A DNA stretch of 64,000 bases from Lachnospiraceae bacterium UBA7182 (GTDB lineage: Bacteria > Bacillota > Clostridia > Lachnospirales > Lachnospiraceae), in the NCBI GenBank assembly GCA_002491115.1, contig DKVI01000074.1, positions 68,293 to 132,292 of the forward strand, given 5' to 3'. The notes below the pieces were generated by a model. That model made no database searches. It had not been told where the DNA came from and worked only from the letters and a program-made list of their open reading frames with translations. The position numbers were made by a program, and so were the translations under genes. This document shows, one piece after another, positions 17,127 to 26,643 of the stretch; positions within the stretch are counted from its first letter, which is position 1, and every line of letters begins with the position of its first letter.

Positions 17127-17774
17127 ATGCTGGGACTGCCAGAAAGCACCGAATTTAACCGGCGCGTTCCAAAGCAAAAATTTTATGAAAATCTCACTGT
17201 TTCACCGGCCTTAAAGCGGGTTTTTGTGGAACAGATTAAGGTGATCTGGTGGCGCAATAAAATTGCCGCTACGACAATGAATCTTGCCGCCGGGGATACC
17301 GTGATGGAAATTGAGGTATTCGAGATCTGCCTGTCTAAGCCCCAACTGGATGAGGCTGTTTTGCGGCAAATAGATAAGGAGATACCCTACCACATCCTGT
17401 TTTTACTGGAGTACGAGGGCAAATATCAGGCGTGGACGGCCTATAAAGAGGCGGCGGGCAGCGGGACAAGCGCTTTCAAGGTGGGAAACTACTATCACAC
17501 CGGCTGGATGGAGGAATCTGCTTTGCCGCTTAAATTAGACGGTCTGAATACCGATCAAGTATATGAAAATTTTGTCCGGCAGATTGCTGGGGAAATACTT
17601 TCAGGAACTGGAAAAACTTTAAAAGAATCCGTGGAGCAGGCTGAACTCAGGCAGGAACTGCAAAAGCGGATTGCGGCTTTGCAGGTGAAGGTGCGTAGGG
17701 AAAGGCAACTGAATAAGCAGGTACAGTTGAATATGGAATTGAAAAGATTGAAGAAAGAGTTGGAGGGATTGTAA
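17127..17774 (+). CDS. DUF4391 domain-containing protein
   Basis: About 215 residues. ATG at 17127 is 6 bases after an AGGAGGTG site (17113-17120). The body (FYENLTVSPALKRVFVEQI, WRNKIAATTMNLAAGD, VFEICLSKPQLDEAVLRQID, IPYHILFLLEY) matches DUF4391, a family of unknown activity found almost only beside helicase and methyltransferase genes of type III-like systems. The last ~60 residues are a predicted coiled coil (repeated Glu/Arg/Leu/Gln). The stop overlaps the next start by one base, so the two are coupled. Its function is not established. Confidence 0.78.
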   Translation: MLGLPESTEFNRRVPKQKFYENLTVSPALKRVFVEQIKVIWWRNKIAATTMNLAAGDTVMEIEVFEICLSKPQLDEAVLRQIDKEIPYHILFLLEYEGKYQAWTAYKEAAGSGTSAFKVGNYYHTGWMEESALPLKLDGLNTDQVYENFVRQIAGEILSGTGKTLKESVEQAELRQELQKRIAALQVKVRRERQLNKQVQLNMELKRLKKELEGL

Positions 17775-18295
17775 TGGACATTTCAGGCTACATAAACATT
17801 GCCGCAATTATTTTGGCACCTGTTATATCTGTAGTTATCGGACAAAAATTACAGGATAGATCTAAAAAGCGACAGGATAAAATGGAAATTTTTAAGGCGC
17901 TTATGACCAGTCGGGTATATGGATGGACCAATGCAAGTGTATATGCTTTGAATATTATTGATGTTGTGTTTGCTGATGATAAAAGGGTGCGGATGCAGTG
18001 GAAAGCATATTATGATAAACTATGTGTAAGTAACCCAACAGAAGAAGATTTAAGAAAAATTGAGACCGAAAAGTGCAAACTTCTTGAAGTAATGGCTGAA
18101 TCGCTTGGCTATAAAAATAAAATCACATGGGAGACGATACAGAATCCATACATTCCAAAAGGCCTATCTTTATCTATAGAGCAGCAGCAACAGTACCAAA
18201 ATGGGCAACTGGAGATAATAGAAATGTTAAAGTCAATGTTTCTAATGAAATCTGGAGGTAGTGGTGATGGACAAGCTGAAAATGGAAACCCCTGA
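17774..18295 (+). CDS. Small membrane-anchored protein (DUF6680-like)
   Basis: 173 residues. One N-terminal hydrophobic segment (about residues 8-23, INIAAIILAPVISVVIG) is followed by KLQDRSKKRQDKMEIFKALM, i.e. a membrane anchor with a basic cytoplasmic start. The rest is soluble and helical. This anchor-plus-RxxxxxxKxxIFKxLM layout resembles DUF6680 proteins, which I recall mostly as single genes in accessory regions; the match is from memory. It lies inside the restriction operon, overlapping DUF4391 by 1 base and the methyltransferase gene by 29 bases. Its composition is more AT-rich than the flanking genes. Function unknown. Confidence 0.6.
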   Translation: MDISGYINIAAIILAPVISVVIGQKLQDRSKKRQDKMEIFKALMTSRVYGWTNASVYALNIIDVVFADDKRVRMQWKAYYDKLCVSNPTEEDLRKIETEKCKLLEVMAESLGYKNKITWETIQNPYIPKGLSLSIEQQQQYQNGQLEIIEMLKSMFLMKSGGSGDGQAENGNP

Positions 18296-20240
18296 TTTAT
18301 CCCAGGTCAATATTGAAAAACTAGCCGTCCTGTTCCCTGCCTGCGTGACCGAGGCCTGGGGCGAGGACGGCAAGTTGAAAAAAGCGGTCAACTTTGAGCT
18401 GCTGTCCGATGTAGTTCTGGAGGGCGATGAGGCCTACGAATTTACCTGGGTGGGAAAGAAAGCCGCTATCATGGAGGCCAACAAGCCCATCCGCAAGACA
18501 CTGCGCCCTTGCCCAGCGGAAAGCGTGGACTGGGATACCACCGAAAACCTTTACATTGAGGGTGACAACTTGGAAGTGCTAAAGCTGTTGCAGGAGAGCT
18601 ATCTGGGCAAGGTGAAGATGATTTATATCGACCCGCCTTACAACACCGGAAGTGACTTAATTTATCGGGACGATTTTACACAGAGCCAGGAGGAGTACAG
18701 TGAAGAATCCGGACAGATGGACGGGAGCGGCGACCGGCTTTTCAAGAATGCCGACAGCAACGGACGGTTCCATTCCGATTGGTGTAGCATGATTTATTCC
18801 CGGCTAATGCTGGCAAGGAATTTTCTTAGTGATGAGGGGGTTCTTTTTATAAGCATTGATGATAACGAGGTCGATAATCTCCGCAAAATTTGTGATGAAG
18901 TGATGGGCGAGTTTTGCTTTGTTGACTGTATAACCTGGAATAAACGTGTTCCCAAAAATGATAATAATGGCATTGGAAATATTCATGAATATATTCTTGT
19001 CTATGTGAAGAATACGCAATCCACACGTCAGTTTTTAATGCTAAAAGATGGAATAAGTGATGTCTTTGAATTTATTGGCACGCTAAAAAAGAAGGGGCTT
19101 TCTATTTCGGAAGCCGAAAAAGAATTAAAGCAATTTTATGGAAAGAAAGGATATGATAGAGGAATAACTCTCTATTGCAATTTAGATGATAACTACGAGC
19201 CTTGGGGCAAAATAAACATGAGTTGGCCCAATGCTAACACATTTGGGCCATGTTATGATGTCCTTCATCCCAAAACCGGAAAACCGACAAAGGTGCCTGA
19301 TAGAGGCTGGCGCTGGAATGAAGCAACTCTATATTCCCAAGTCGATTATGAACACACTGTCGAACGTTATGATGGTAGTTTTGTATGTGGTGAACTGTGG
19401 TTTGCAAAAGATGAGAACACACAACCGAGTTCGATTAAATATCTTAAGGATGTAAGCAGGATGTTACTCCGTTCCATTATTAGCTTAAAAAGTGATGGTG
19501 GAATTGAGGTGGAAAAAATTTTCGATGGAAAAAGTTACTTTTCTTACCCCAAACCCGTGTTGTTGCTTCGTCTCTTAATTGACTCAATAAGTGAAAAAGA
19601 TGGAATTTATATGGACTTCTTCTCTGGTTCCGCTACCACCGCCCACGCTGTGATGCAGTTAAACGCCGAGGACGGCGGACACCGGAAGTTTATCATGGTG
19701 CAGTTACCGGAACCCTGCGACGAAAAGAGCGAGGCTTACAAAGCAGGCTATCCAAATATCTGCGAAATCGGCAAAGAGCGCATCCGTCGCGCCGCCAAGA
19801 AGATTGCCGAAGACAACCCTGGCAAGCCCTTTGACGGCGGTTTCCGTGTCTTTAAGCTGGACGACACCAACATGACCGATGTGTACTACTCCGCCGGAGA
19901 ATATGATCAGGCAATGCTCTCCATGCTGGAGTCCAACATCAAGCCCGACCGCACTGACCTGGATCTGCTGTTCGGCTGTCTGCTGGATTGGGGCCTGCCC
20001 CTGTCCATGCCCTACACCTCCGAGAAGATCGAGGGCTGCACCATCCACACCTACAACGACGGTGATCTGATCGCCTGTTTTGACGAAAATATCCCCGACA
20101 CCGTTATCAGGGAGATCGCCAGGCGTCAGCCCCTCCGGGCCGTGTTTCGGGACAGCAGCTTTGCAGACAGTCCCGCCAAGATCAACGTGGGCGAAATCTT
20201 TAAGCTACTGGCTCCGGATACCAGGGTGAAGGTTTTGTAA
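18267..20240 (+). CDS. Type III-like site-specific DNA methyltransferase (Mod)
   Basis: About 657 residues; ATG at 18267 with GGAGG at 18254-18258. Motif IV is DPPYNTGSD (~121-129) and the AdoMet motif FSGSATTAHAV (~450) comes later, so this is a beta-class amino methyltransferase of the Mod type, expected to make N6-methyladenine (or N4-methylcytosine). The segment between them, the usual target-recognition region, is clearly more AT-rich (about 18,820-19,610) than the GC-rich ends, as if the recognition domain had been swapped. It is followed by YhcG (12-base gap) and Res. Confidence 0.9.
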   Translation: MDKLKMETPDLSQVNIEKLAVLFPACVTEAWGEDGKLKKAVNFELLSDVVLEGDEAYEFTWVGKKAAIMEANKPIRKTLRPCPAESVDWDTTENLYIEGDNLEVLKLLQESYLGKVKMIYIDPPYNTGSDLIYRDDFTQSQEEYSEESGQMDGSGDRLFKNADSNGRFHSDWCSMIYSRLMLARNFLSDEGVLFISIDDNEVDNLRKICDEVMGEFCFVDCITWNKRVPKNDNNGIGNIHEYILVYVKNTQSTRQFLMLKDGISDVFEFIGTLKKKGLSISEAEKELKQFYGKKGYDRGITLYCNLDDNYEPWGKINMSWPNANTFGPCYDVLHPKTGKPTKVPDRGWRWNEATLYSQVDYEHTVERYDGSFVCGELWFAKDENTQPSSIKYLKDVSRMLLRSIISLKSDGGIEVEKIFDGKSYFSYPKPVLLLRLLIDSISEKDGIYMDFFSGSATTAHAVMQLNAEDGGHRKFIMVQLPEPCDEKSEAYKAGYPNICEIGKERIRRAAKKIAEDNPGKPFDGGFRVFKLDDTNMTDVYYSAGEYDQAMLSMLESNIKPDRTDLDLLFGCLLDWGLPLSMPYTSEKIEGCTIHTYNDGDLIACFDENIPDTVIREIARRQPLRAVFRDSSFADSPAKINVGEIFKLLAPDTRVKVL

Positions 20241-20252
20241 GGAGAGGACGAT

Positions 20253-21305
20253 ATGAGCGACAAGTTTTTGAAAAGCATTGCGGATGTTTTGGAAAACGCC
20301 AGAAAGAACGCAAAAACGGCAGTAAACCTCACAATGGTCTATGCTTATTTTGAAATTGGCCGGATGATTATAGAGGAAGAACAAAACGGGAAAAATCGTG
20401 CTGCTTATGGCAAACAAATTTTGCAGGAGCTCTCCGCATATTTGACTGCCCAATTTGGCAAGGGTTTTTCGGTAGATAATTTGAAATTGATGCGCCGCTT
20501 TTATGTGGTCTATGCTAACGATCAAATTGGGGAAACACTGTTTCCCCAATTCGAGAATCTTCCTGCCACAAAAACAGGTAGACAGTTTTGCCTCAGCTGG
20601 TCCCATTACCTGAAACTTATGCGGATCGAAAACACAGATGAACGGCATTTTTACGAAATTGAATCGATCAAAAACGACTGGAGTTTGTCCGAACTGAAGC
20701 GGCAATTTAACAGTGCCCTGTATGAGCGCCTGCTCCTCAGTACCGAAAAAGATAAAGTATACGACCTTGCCTTGAAAGGACAGGTGGTCGAAAAGCCGTT
20801 AGATCTTGTTAAAGATCCATATATTCTGGAATTTTTGGGTATGCAGGAGTTGCCGAAGTATTCAGAAAGCGAATTAGAAAATCGGATCATTGATCATTTA
20901 CAGCAGTTTCTTCTGGAGCTTGGCAAGGGTTTTACCTTTGTAGGCCGACAGGTGCGCTTTACTTTTGATGAGGATCATTTTCGGGTCGATCTGGTTTTTT
21001 ACAATCGGCTGCTGCATTGTTTTGTTCTGTTTGATTTAAAAATCGGGAAACTGACACACCAGGACCTGGGTCAGATGCAGATGTATGTCAATTATTATGA
21101 TCGGTTTGAGAGGGTGGACGGCGAAAGCCCTACAATCGGCATCCTGCTTTGTAGCGAGAAAAATGACGCTGTTGTAGAACTCACTCTGCCGAAAGATGCC
21201 AATATCTATGCGTCAGAATACCAGTTGTATCTGCCGGATAAAAAGGAACTTCAGAAAAAGTTGAAAGAATGGATTGCTGAGGAAACGAGAGGTGAAGAGT
21301 CATGA
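20253..21305 (+). CDS. YhcG/DUF1016 PD-(D/E)XK nuclease domain protein
   Basis: 350 residues. The N-terminal DUF1016_N region (TAVNLTMVYAYFEIGRMI, GFSVDNLKLMRRFY, LSWSHYLKLMRI) is followed by the DUF1016 nuclease domain with EFLGM, ENRIIDHLQQFLLELG, FVGRQVRF and the core FRVDLVFYN…FVLFDLKIG (~241-262: Asp, then D-x-K). Active nuclease fold is therefore likely. The 3' end overlaps the Res start by 4 bases (ATGA). YhcG proteins usually occur alone or near restriction genes; placement between mod and res is notable. Confidence 0.88.
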   Translation: MSDKFLKSIADVLENARKNAKTAVNLTMVYAYFEIGRMIIEEEQNGKNRAAYGKQILQELSAYLTAQFGKGFSVDNLKLMRRFYVVYANDQIGETLFPQFENLPATKTGRQFCLSWSHYLKLMRIENTDERHFYEIESIKNDWSLSELKRQFNSALYERLLLSTEKDKVYDLALKGQVVEKPLDLVKDPYILEFLGMQELPKYSESELENRIIDHLQQFLLELGKGFTFVGRQVRFTFDEDHFRVDLVFYNRLLHCFVLFDLKIGKLTHQDLGQMQMYVNYYDRFERVDGESPTIGILLCSEKNDAVVELTLPKDANIYASEYQLYLPDKKELQKKLKEWIAEETRGEES

Positions 21306-24300
21306 AAATACAGTATCGACACCAAAAGTTTCAGGCGGACGCAGCCAAAGCTGTCGTCGATGTTTTTGCCGGACAGCCGTATTTGACTCCCACCTATATG
21401 ATGGACAGAGGCAGCGGCAACTATCAGATCAACATCAATGAAGAACGGGATTTCACAGGATTCAGCAACCAGAAAATTGTACTTGAGTTGTCTGACAGGC
21501 AAATTCTGGAGCAGCTGAACAAAGTCCAGCGAACCAATCAAATCCGGCCGTCGGAAAGACTGGAAGGCCGTGAGAATGGTTATAACCTTACCATTGAGAT
21601 GGAGACCGGCGTTGGAAAAACTTACACCTACATTAAGACAATGTTTGAGCTGAACAAGCACTACGGCTGGAGCAAGTTCATTGTCGTTGTACCCAGTGTG
21701 GCCATCCGGGAGGGCGTGTATAAATCTTTTGAGATGACCCAGGAGCATTTTGCCGAGGAATATGGGAAGAAGATTCGTTTTTTTATCTATAACTCTGCGC
21801 AATTGACAGAGATTGACCGTTTTGCGTCGGATAACTCCATCAATGTGATGATTATCAATTCCCAGGCATTCAACGCCAGAGGCAAAGATGCCCGTAGGAT
21901 TTATATGAAATTGGACGAGTTTCGTTCCCGCCGGCCCATTGATATCATTGCCAGGACAAACCCGATCCTGATTATTGACGAGCCGCAGTCGGTAGAGGGT
22001 AAGCAGACAAAAGAACGCCTGAAAGAATTTCATCCGCTTCTTACTCTGCGCTATTCTGCTACCCATAAAAGCGACAGTATTTATAACATGGTCTTCCGGC
22101 TGGACGCAATGGAGGCGTACAACCGTCGGTTGGTCAAGAAAATTGCGGTAAAAGGCATCATCGAAAGCGGAAGTACCGCTACTGACAGTTATATCTATCT
22201 GGAAAATATCAACCTTTCCAAAAGCGATCCGACAGCCACTTTGCAGTTTGAGGTAAAAATGGTCAGCGGCGCACCGAAGAAAAAGAGCCGTATTGTCAAG
22301 ATTGGCGATAATCTTTACGATTACTCCGGCGGTCTGGAAGAATATAGGAATGGTTTTGTGATTAAGCAAATCGACGGGCGGGATGACTCTGTTGAATTCT
22401 TGAACGGCATCAAAATTTTTGCCGGAGATGTAATTGGTGCGGTGGATGAGGATCAGCTACGTCGTATTCAGATACGGGAAACCATCCTTTCTCATCTTCA
22501 GCGGGAACGGCAACTGTTTTATAAGGGCATCAAGGTCCTTTCCTTGTTCTTTATTGACGAGGTGGCAAACTACCGTGAATACGATGCGGCAGGCCAGCCG
22601 GTCAACGGCAAATATGCCGATATGTTCGAGGAGGAATATGAGGATGTCATAGGAAATATGCAGATCTCCATGGGTGAACATGAGTATATCAGGTATTTGC
22701 AGTCCATCCCTGCGGCGAAGACCCACGCTGGATATTTCTCTGTAGACGGCAAAGGTAAAATGGTAAACTCCAAAGTGGGCCGTAGGGAAACGACCTCCGA
22801 CGATGTGAATGCCTATGAATTGATTATGAAGAACAAGGAGTTGCTGCTGGATCGTGACCCGGAACGCTCTCCTGTACGGTTCATTTTCTCCCATTCCGCT
22901 CTGCGGGAAGGCTGGGACAACCCGAATGTTTTCCAGATTTGCACCCTGAAGCAAAGCGGCAGCGATGTTCGTAAGCGCCAGGAGGTTGGGCGCGGCCTGC
23001 GCCTTTGCGTCAACCAAAACGGTGAGCGGATGGATACCAATGTGCTTGGTAATGACGTGCATAACATCAATATCCTTACCGTTATTGCCAGCGAAAGCTA
23101 TGACTCTTTTGCCAAAGGCCTGCAAACAGAATTGGCCGAAGCGATTGCTGACCGCCCTCGTGCCGTCACGGTTGATCTTTTTGTCGGCAAGGTTATCAAA
23201 GATGAACAGGGGAATGAACAGGTCATCGACCAGGATACAGCCTCTGCTATCCATTATGATATGATCGTCAACGGTTATATCGACCGTAAGGGTGTACTGA
23301 CCGACAAATATTATGAAGACAAAGCAAACGGTGAGATTAAAGTAGCGGAAGAAGTTGCGGACTCTGCCGTTTCTGTGATTGAGATTATAGATTCTATTTA
23401 TGACGCCCGCAGTATGCAGCCGGAAAATGCTCGTAGCAATAATGTGGAACTGCAAGTGGACAAGGAGAAGTTGTCCATGCCGGAATTCAAGGCGCTGTGG
23501 TCCAGGATCAATGCCAAATCTGTCTATATTGTGGATTTCGATACCGGGGAGCTGATACAAAAAGCGATTGCCGCTCTTAACAGCAAACTGCGTGTTTCTA
23601 AAATACATTTTCAGGTGGAAATCGGTGCAATGGATGTAATCAAGTCCAAAGAAGAACTGCTTTCTGGTGCATCTTTTATAAAAGAGGAATCCGGCAGCTA
23701 TGGCGTTACCATTACTGCAAACGCAAATGTGAAGTATGATCTGATTGGAAAGCTGGTAGATGAAACCGGCCTGACCCGCAAGGCCATTGTTGCTATTTTG
23801 AAAGGCATTCAGCCATACATATTCAACCAATTCAGGGATAATCCGGAAGAGTTTATCGTGAAGGCGGCTGCTTTGATTAATGATGAAAAGGCCACCGCAG
23901 TCATTGAGCACATCACCTATGATGTTCTGGACGATTGTTACGGAACAGATGTCTTTACTGATCCGACGATCAAAGGCAGGCTTGGTGTAAATGCGATGAA
24001 GGCGAAAAAACATCTGTATGACCATATTGTTTATGACTCAACCGGTGAGAAGAACTTTGCCGCTGAACTTGATACAAATACAAATGTGGCAGTTTATGTT
24101 AAGCTGCCAGATGGTTTTTATATTGCCACGCCGGTCGGTCGTTACAACCCGGACTGGGCGATTGCTTTTTATGAGGGAACTGTCAAGCATATTTATTTTG
24201 TGGCGGAAACAAAAGGTTCAATGAGTTCCATGCAACTGCGGTTGATTGAACAATCAAAAATCCACTGTGCCAGGGAACACTTCAAGGCCATCTCCGGTGA

Positions 24301-24361
24301 AAATGTTGTGTATGATGTGGTGGATAGCTACAAATCGTTGTTGGAAAAAGTTATGCGTTAG
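21302..24361 (+). CDS. Type III restriction subunit (Res): DEAD/DEAH helicase-endonuclease
   Basis: 1019 residues. SF2 motifs: Walker A METGVGKTYTY (~99-109), DEPQ box LIIDEPQSV (~225), SAT (RYSATHKSD, ~250), REGWDNPNVF and QEVGRGLRL (~558, motif VI). At the C-terminus PDWAIAFYE…VAETKGS (~949-970) gives a PD-x(n)-E-x-K nuclease core, as in EcoP15I-type Res subunits. It should cleave DNA with Mod when recognition sites are unmethylated. It is translationally coupled to YhcG and ends 11 bases inside the convergent MATE gene. Confidence 0.92.
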   Translation: MKIQYRHQKFQADAAKAVVDVFAGQPYLTPTYMMDRGSGNYQININEERDFTGFSNQKIVLELSDRQILEQLNKVQRTNQIRPSERLEGRENGYNLTIEMETGVGKTYTYIKTMFELNKHYGWSKFIVVVPSVAIREGVYKSFEMTQEHFAEEYGKKIRFFIYNSAQLTEIDRFASDNSINVMIINSQAFNARGKDARRIYMKLDEFRSRRPIDIIARTNPILIIDEPQSVEGKQTKERLKEFHPLLTLRYSATHKSDSIYNMVFRLDAMEAYNRRLVKKIAVKGIIESGSTATDSYIYLENINLSKSDPTATLQFEVKMVSGAPKKKSRIVKIGDNLYDYSGGLEEYRNGFVIKQIDGRDDSVEFLNGIKIFAGDVIGAVDEDQLRRIQIRETILSHLQRERQLFYKGIKVLSLFFIDEVANYREYDAAGQPVNGKYADMFEEEYEDVIGNMQISMGEHEYIRYLQSIPAAKTHAGYFSVDGKGKMVNSKVGRRETTSDDVNAYELIMKNKELLLDRDPERSPVRFIFSHSALREGWDNPNVFQICTLKQSGSDVRKRQEVGRGLRLCVNQNGERMDTNVLGNDVHNINILTVIASESYDSFAKGLQTELAEAIADRPRAVTVDLFVGKVIKDEQGNEQVIDQDTASAIHYDMIVNGYIDRKGVLTDKYYEDKANGEIKVAEEVADSAVSVIEIIDSIYDARSMQPENARSNNVELQVDKEKLSMPEFKALWSRINAKSVYIVDFDTGELIQKAIAALNSKLRVSKIHFQVEIGAMDVIKSKEELLSGASFIKEESGSYGVTITANANVKYDLIGKLVDETGLTRKAIVAILKGIQPYIFNQFRDNPEEFIVKAAALINDEKATAVIEHITYDVLDDCYGTDVFTDPTIKGRLGVNAMKAKKHLYDHIVYDSTGEKNFAAELDTNTNVAVYVKLPDGFYIATPVGRYNPDWAIAFYEGTVKHIYFVAETKGSMSSMQLRLIEQSKIHCAREHFKAISGENVVYDVVDSYKSLLEKVMR

Positions 24362-25700
24362 CAATGGCATATCTTCGCGACGGTTTCAGCATCAGTGTCA
24401 CAACCAGAAGGACAATCGTTGTGATGCCCAGGCTGATCGGGTATACCTGCATGATGGTCGCAAAGGATGGTCTTAGCCGGAATACCGTGAAGATCCAGGT
24501 GAGCCGTACGCCGCAGATTCCGATGACTGCACAGGCCGCGGGGATAAGAGAAACGCCGTAGCCTCTTAAATAACCGGACAGAATCTCCTGCGCAAAGCTG
24601 ACCAGATAAGCAAGGAAAATGTATTCCAGCCGGATCTGCCCTGTGGCAATGACATCCGGGTCCGGATTGAATATGCCAAGCAGCGGACTGCTGAACAGAA
24701 GAATCAGTCCGCTGACTGCCGCAGTGCTCGTTATGCTTTGCAGCAGGCAGAGTTTCAATGTTTTCCGGCAGCGGTCATTCTTTCCGGCTCCGTAGTTCTG
24801 GCCTACGAAAGTAGTGCATGCCTGTCCGAAAGAGTTCATGATGTAGTAGGAGAAGATTTCCAGGTTAAAAGCGGCGGAGGATGCTGCCATGACTGTCGTT
24901 CCCAGGCTGTTGACCGCCGACTGAATGATAATATTGGCGAAAGAAAAGATCATGCCCTGGATACCCGCGGGGATACCGATCTTTAAGATCTGTCCCAGCA
25001 CTTCCCCATGCACCCGCAGTTTTCGCGGACAGATCCGGATCATTAGTTCCGTTTTCATGAGCGCAGTGAACAAAAGTACCGAGCTGACAAGATTGGAAAG
25101 CACTGTCGCCGTTGCGACGCCATCCACATCCATGCCCAGTCCAAGGACAAAAAACAGGTTGAAAAGAACATTCAGCAGGCCGGAAACCGTCAGGGCGATT
25201 AAGGGCGTTCTGGTATTGCCGCAGCTCCTGAAAATAGCGGCTTCAAAGTTATAGAGCAGGATCACCGGCATTCCGGCCAGGTAGATCCGCAGGTATTTTA
25301 CTGCCAGCGGATACACGTCTTCCGGGACGTCCAGCAGTTTTACGACGCCCGGGGCCACAAGTTCGCCCAGGATTGTGAGAAAAAGGCCTCCCAGCAAAGC
25401 CACGACAACGGATGTATGTACTGCCTTTGATACTTTCGCGTTGTCTCCCTGCCCGATGGATCTTGCAATGATGACATTGCTTCCCAGGGAGATTCCGACG
25501 AAAAGATTGACTAAAAGTCCGATCACAGGGGCATTGCTTCCCACTGCCGCCATAGCTTCTTTGCCGGAAAACTGTCCGACTACCGCCAGGTCTGCCGCAT
25601 TAAATAACTGCTGCAGGATTCCTGTGACGGCAAGCGGCAGCGCATATTTGATAATTTTGTCTCCCAACGAGCCGTTTATCATGTCTATACGGTTTTTCAC
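24351..25700 (-). CDS. MATE family efflux transporter
   Basis: About 449 residues with some twelve hydrophobic segments. The GTG at 25700 is preceded by AGAGGGAA; the in-frame ATG at 25742 would add 14 polar residues with no good site. Typical MATE features: GSLGDKIIKYALPLAVTGIL at the N-terminus, FNAADLAVVGQFSG, IPAGIQGMIFSFANI, and VGQNYGAGKNDR in the second half. It probably exports cationic drugs or metabolites using Na+ or H+. Its 3' end overlaps the convergent res gene by 11 bases, marking the end of the restriction operon. Confidence 0.9.
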   Translation of the reverse strand: MKNRIDMINGSLGDKIIKYALPLAVTGILQQLFNAADLAVVGQFSGKEAMAAVGSNAPVIGLLVNLFVGISLGSNVIIARSIGQGDNAKVSKAVHTSVVVALLGGLFLTILGELVAPGVVKLLDVPEDVYPLAVKYLRIYLAGMPVILLYNFEAAIFRSCGNTRTPLIALTVSGLLNVLFNLFFVLGLGMDVDGVATATVLSNLVSSVLLFTALMKTELMIRICPRKLRVHGEVLGQILKIGIPAGIQGMIFSFANIIIQSAVNSLGTTVMAASSAAFNLEIFSYYIMNSFGQACTTFVGQNYGAGKNDRCRKTLKLCLLQSITSTAAVSGLILLFSSPLLGIFNPDPDVIATGQIRLEYIFLAYLVSFAQEILSGYLRGYGVSLIPAACAVIGICGVRLTWIFTVFRLRPSFATIMQVYPISLGITTIVLLVVTLMLKPSRRYAIANA

Positions 25701-25832
25701 ATGGATTCCCTCTTTTCTTTCATTTGTCTGTTGCTGCGCCATGAATCACCCGGGTGCGTGGCGGATAGTAAGTATGATATCACACTTTCATCCCGGGGGC
25801 AATATTGGCTATTCCTTTTTCCGGGTGTTTTA

Positions 25833-25841
25833 TGCTATAAT
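25833..25841 (+). promoter_or_regulatory. Extended -10 promoter for azlCD
   Basis: TGC followed by a perfect TATAAT (25836-25841), an extended -10 that can act with a weak -35. Transcription would begin near 25848, leaving a leader of about 88 bases before the GTG of azlC. The MATE gene reads away in the opposite direction. Confidence 0.6.
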
Positions 25842-25935
25842 GTTTTCTGTTTGCAGATAAACGAAAAATGATGACAGTGACCAAAAGAATATTTTGGCCG
25901 CCGGATTTTACGGACGGGAAAGCGAGGAAAACTGT

Positions 25936-26643
25936 GTGAAAAATCGTGTTGCATTCGTTATCAAACAGGCGTTTTATAAATCAATTCCGGTACTGGCCGG
26001 ATACATCATTCTTGGAATCGGATTTGGTATATTACTGCAAAATGCCGGATACGGGGTTCTCTGGGCGTTTGCAATGAGTTGTTTTATTTATGCCGGTTCC
26101 ATGCAGTATGTAGGAGTGAGCCTGATCACGGGAGGCGCTTCCGTCATTACAACGGTTCTCACAACCATTATGGTGAACGCGCGCCATCTGTTTTACAGTA
26201 TTTCCATGATTGAGCGCTATAAGGACACCGGGAAATATAAGCCGTATCTGATTTTCGCTTTGACGGACGAGACCTATTCTCTTCTCTGCGACGGACAAGT
26301 CCCTGATAAAAAATACGGCGATCTTTATCGTTTTTTTGTTTCTTTGTTCAATCAGTGTTACTGGGTTACGGGAAGCGTAATCGGAAGTCTGCTGGGGAGT
26401 GTGCTGCCGTTTTCCACAGACGGAATTGAATTTTCCATGACGGCGCTTTTTGCCGCTTCTTTTACAGAACAATGGATTTGCGGAAAGAACCATATTCCTG
26501 CGCTGACAGGTCTTGTATGTTCCCTGTTGTGTCTGGTTGTTTTTGGGTCAGAACATTTTCTGATTCCGGCTATGCTTTTGATCACAGCCACTTTAACGGT
26601 GCTTCAGAGACAAATCTTATCCGGTGAGGAGGAAACAGAATGA
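25936..26643 (+). CDS. azlC: AzlC family branched-chain amino acid exporter subunit
   Basis: About 235 residues from the GTG at 25936 (GCGAGGA site 8 bases before). Hydrophobic, five to six helices. The conserved SIPVLAGYIILGIGFGILL, FIYAGSMQYVGV and NARHLFYSISM segments define AzlC. With AzlD, whose start overlaps by 4 bases, it forms a two-component exporter of branched-chain amino acids (or analogues such as azaleucine). The family call is strong; the actual substrate is inferred. Confidence 0.92.
   Translation: MKNRVAFVIKQAFYKSIPVLAGYIILGIGFGILLQNAGYGVLWAFAMSCFIYAGSMQYVGVSLITGGASVITTVLTTIMVNARHLFYSISMIERYKDTGKYKPYLIFALTDETYSLLCDGQVPDKKYGDLYRFFVSLFNQCYWVTGSVIGSLLGSVLPFSTDGIEFSMTALFAASFTEQWICGKNHIPALTGLVCSLLCLVVFGSEHFLIPAMLLITATLTVLQRQILSGEEETE

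Noticed and set aside
22457..24025. Long open frame (about 520 codons) on the - strand opposite res
   Set aside because: It lies wholly inside the res gene, has no ribosome site, and its translation is rich in odd residues typical of a shadow frame. Res shows full helicase and nuclease motifs.
13883..24361. DISARM or BREX as a label for the restriction operon
   Set aside because: A PLD-like region with a helicase recalls DISARM, but there is no DUF1998 (drmB) protein and no HKD motif. No PglZ, BrxC or BrxL is present for BREX.
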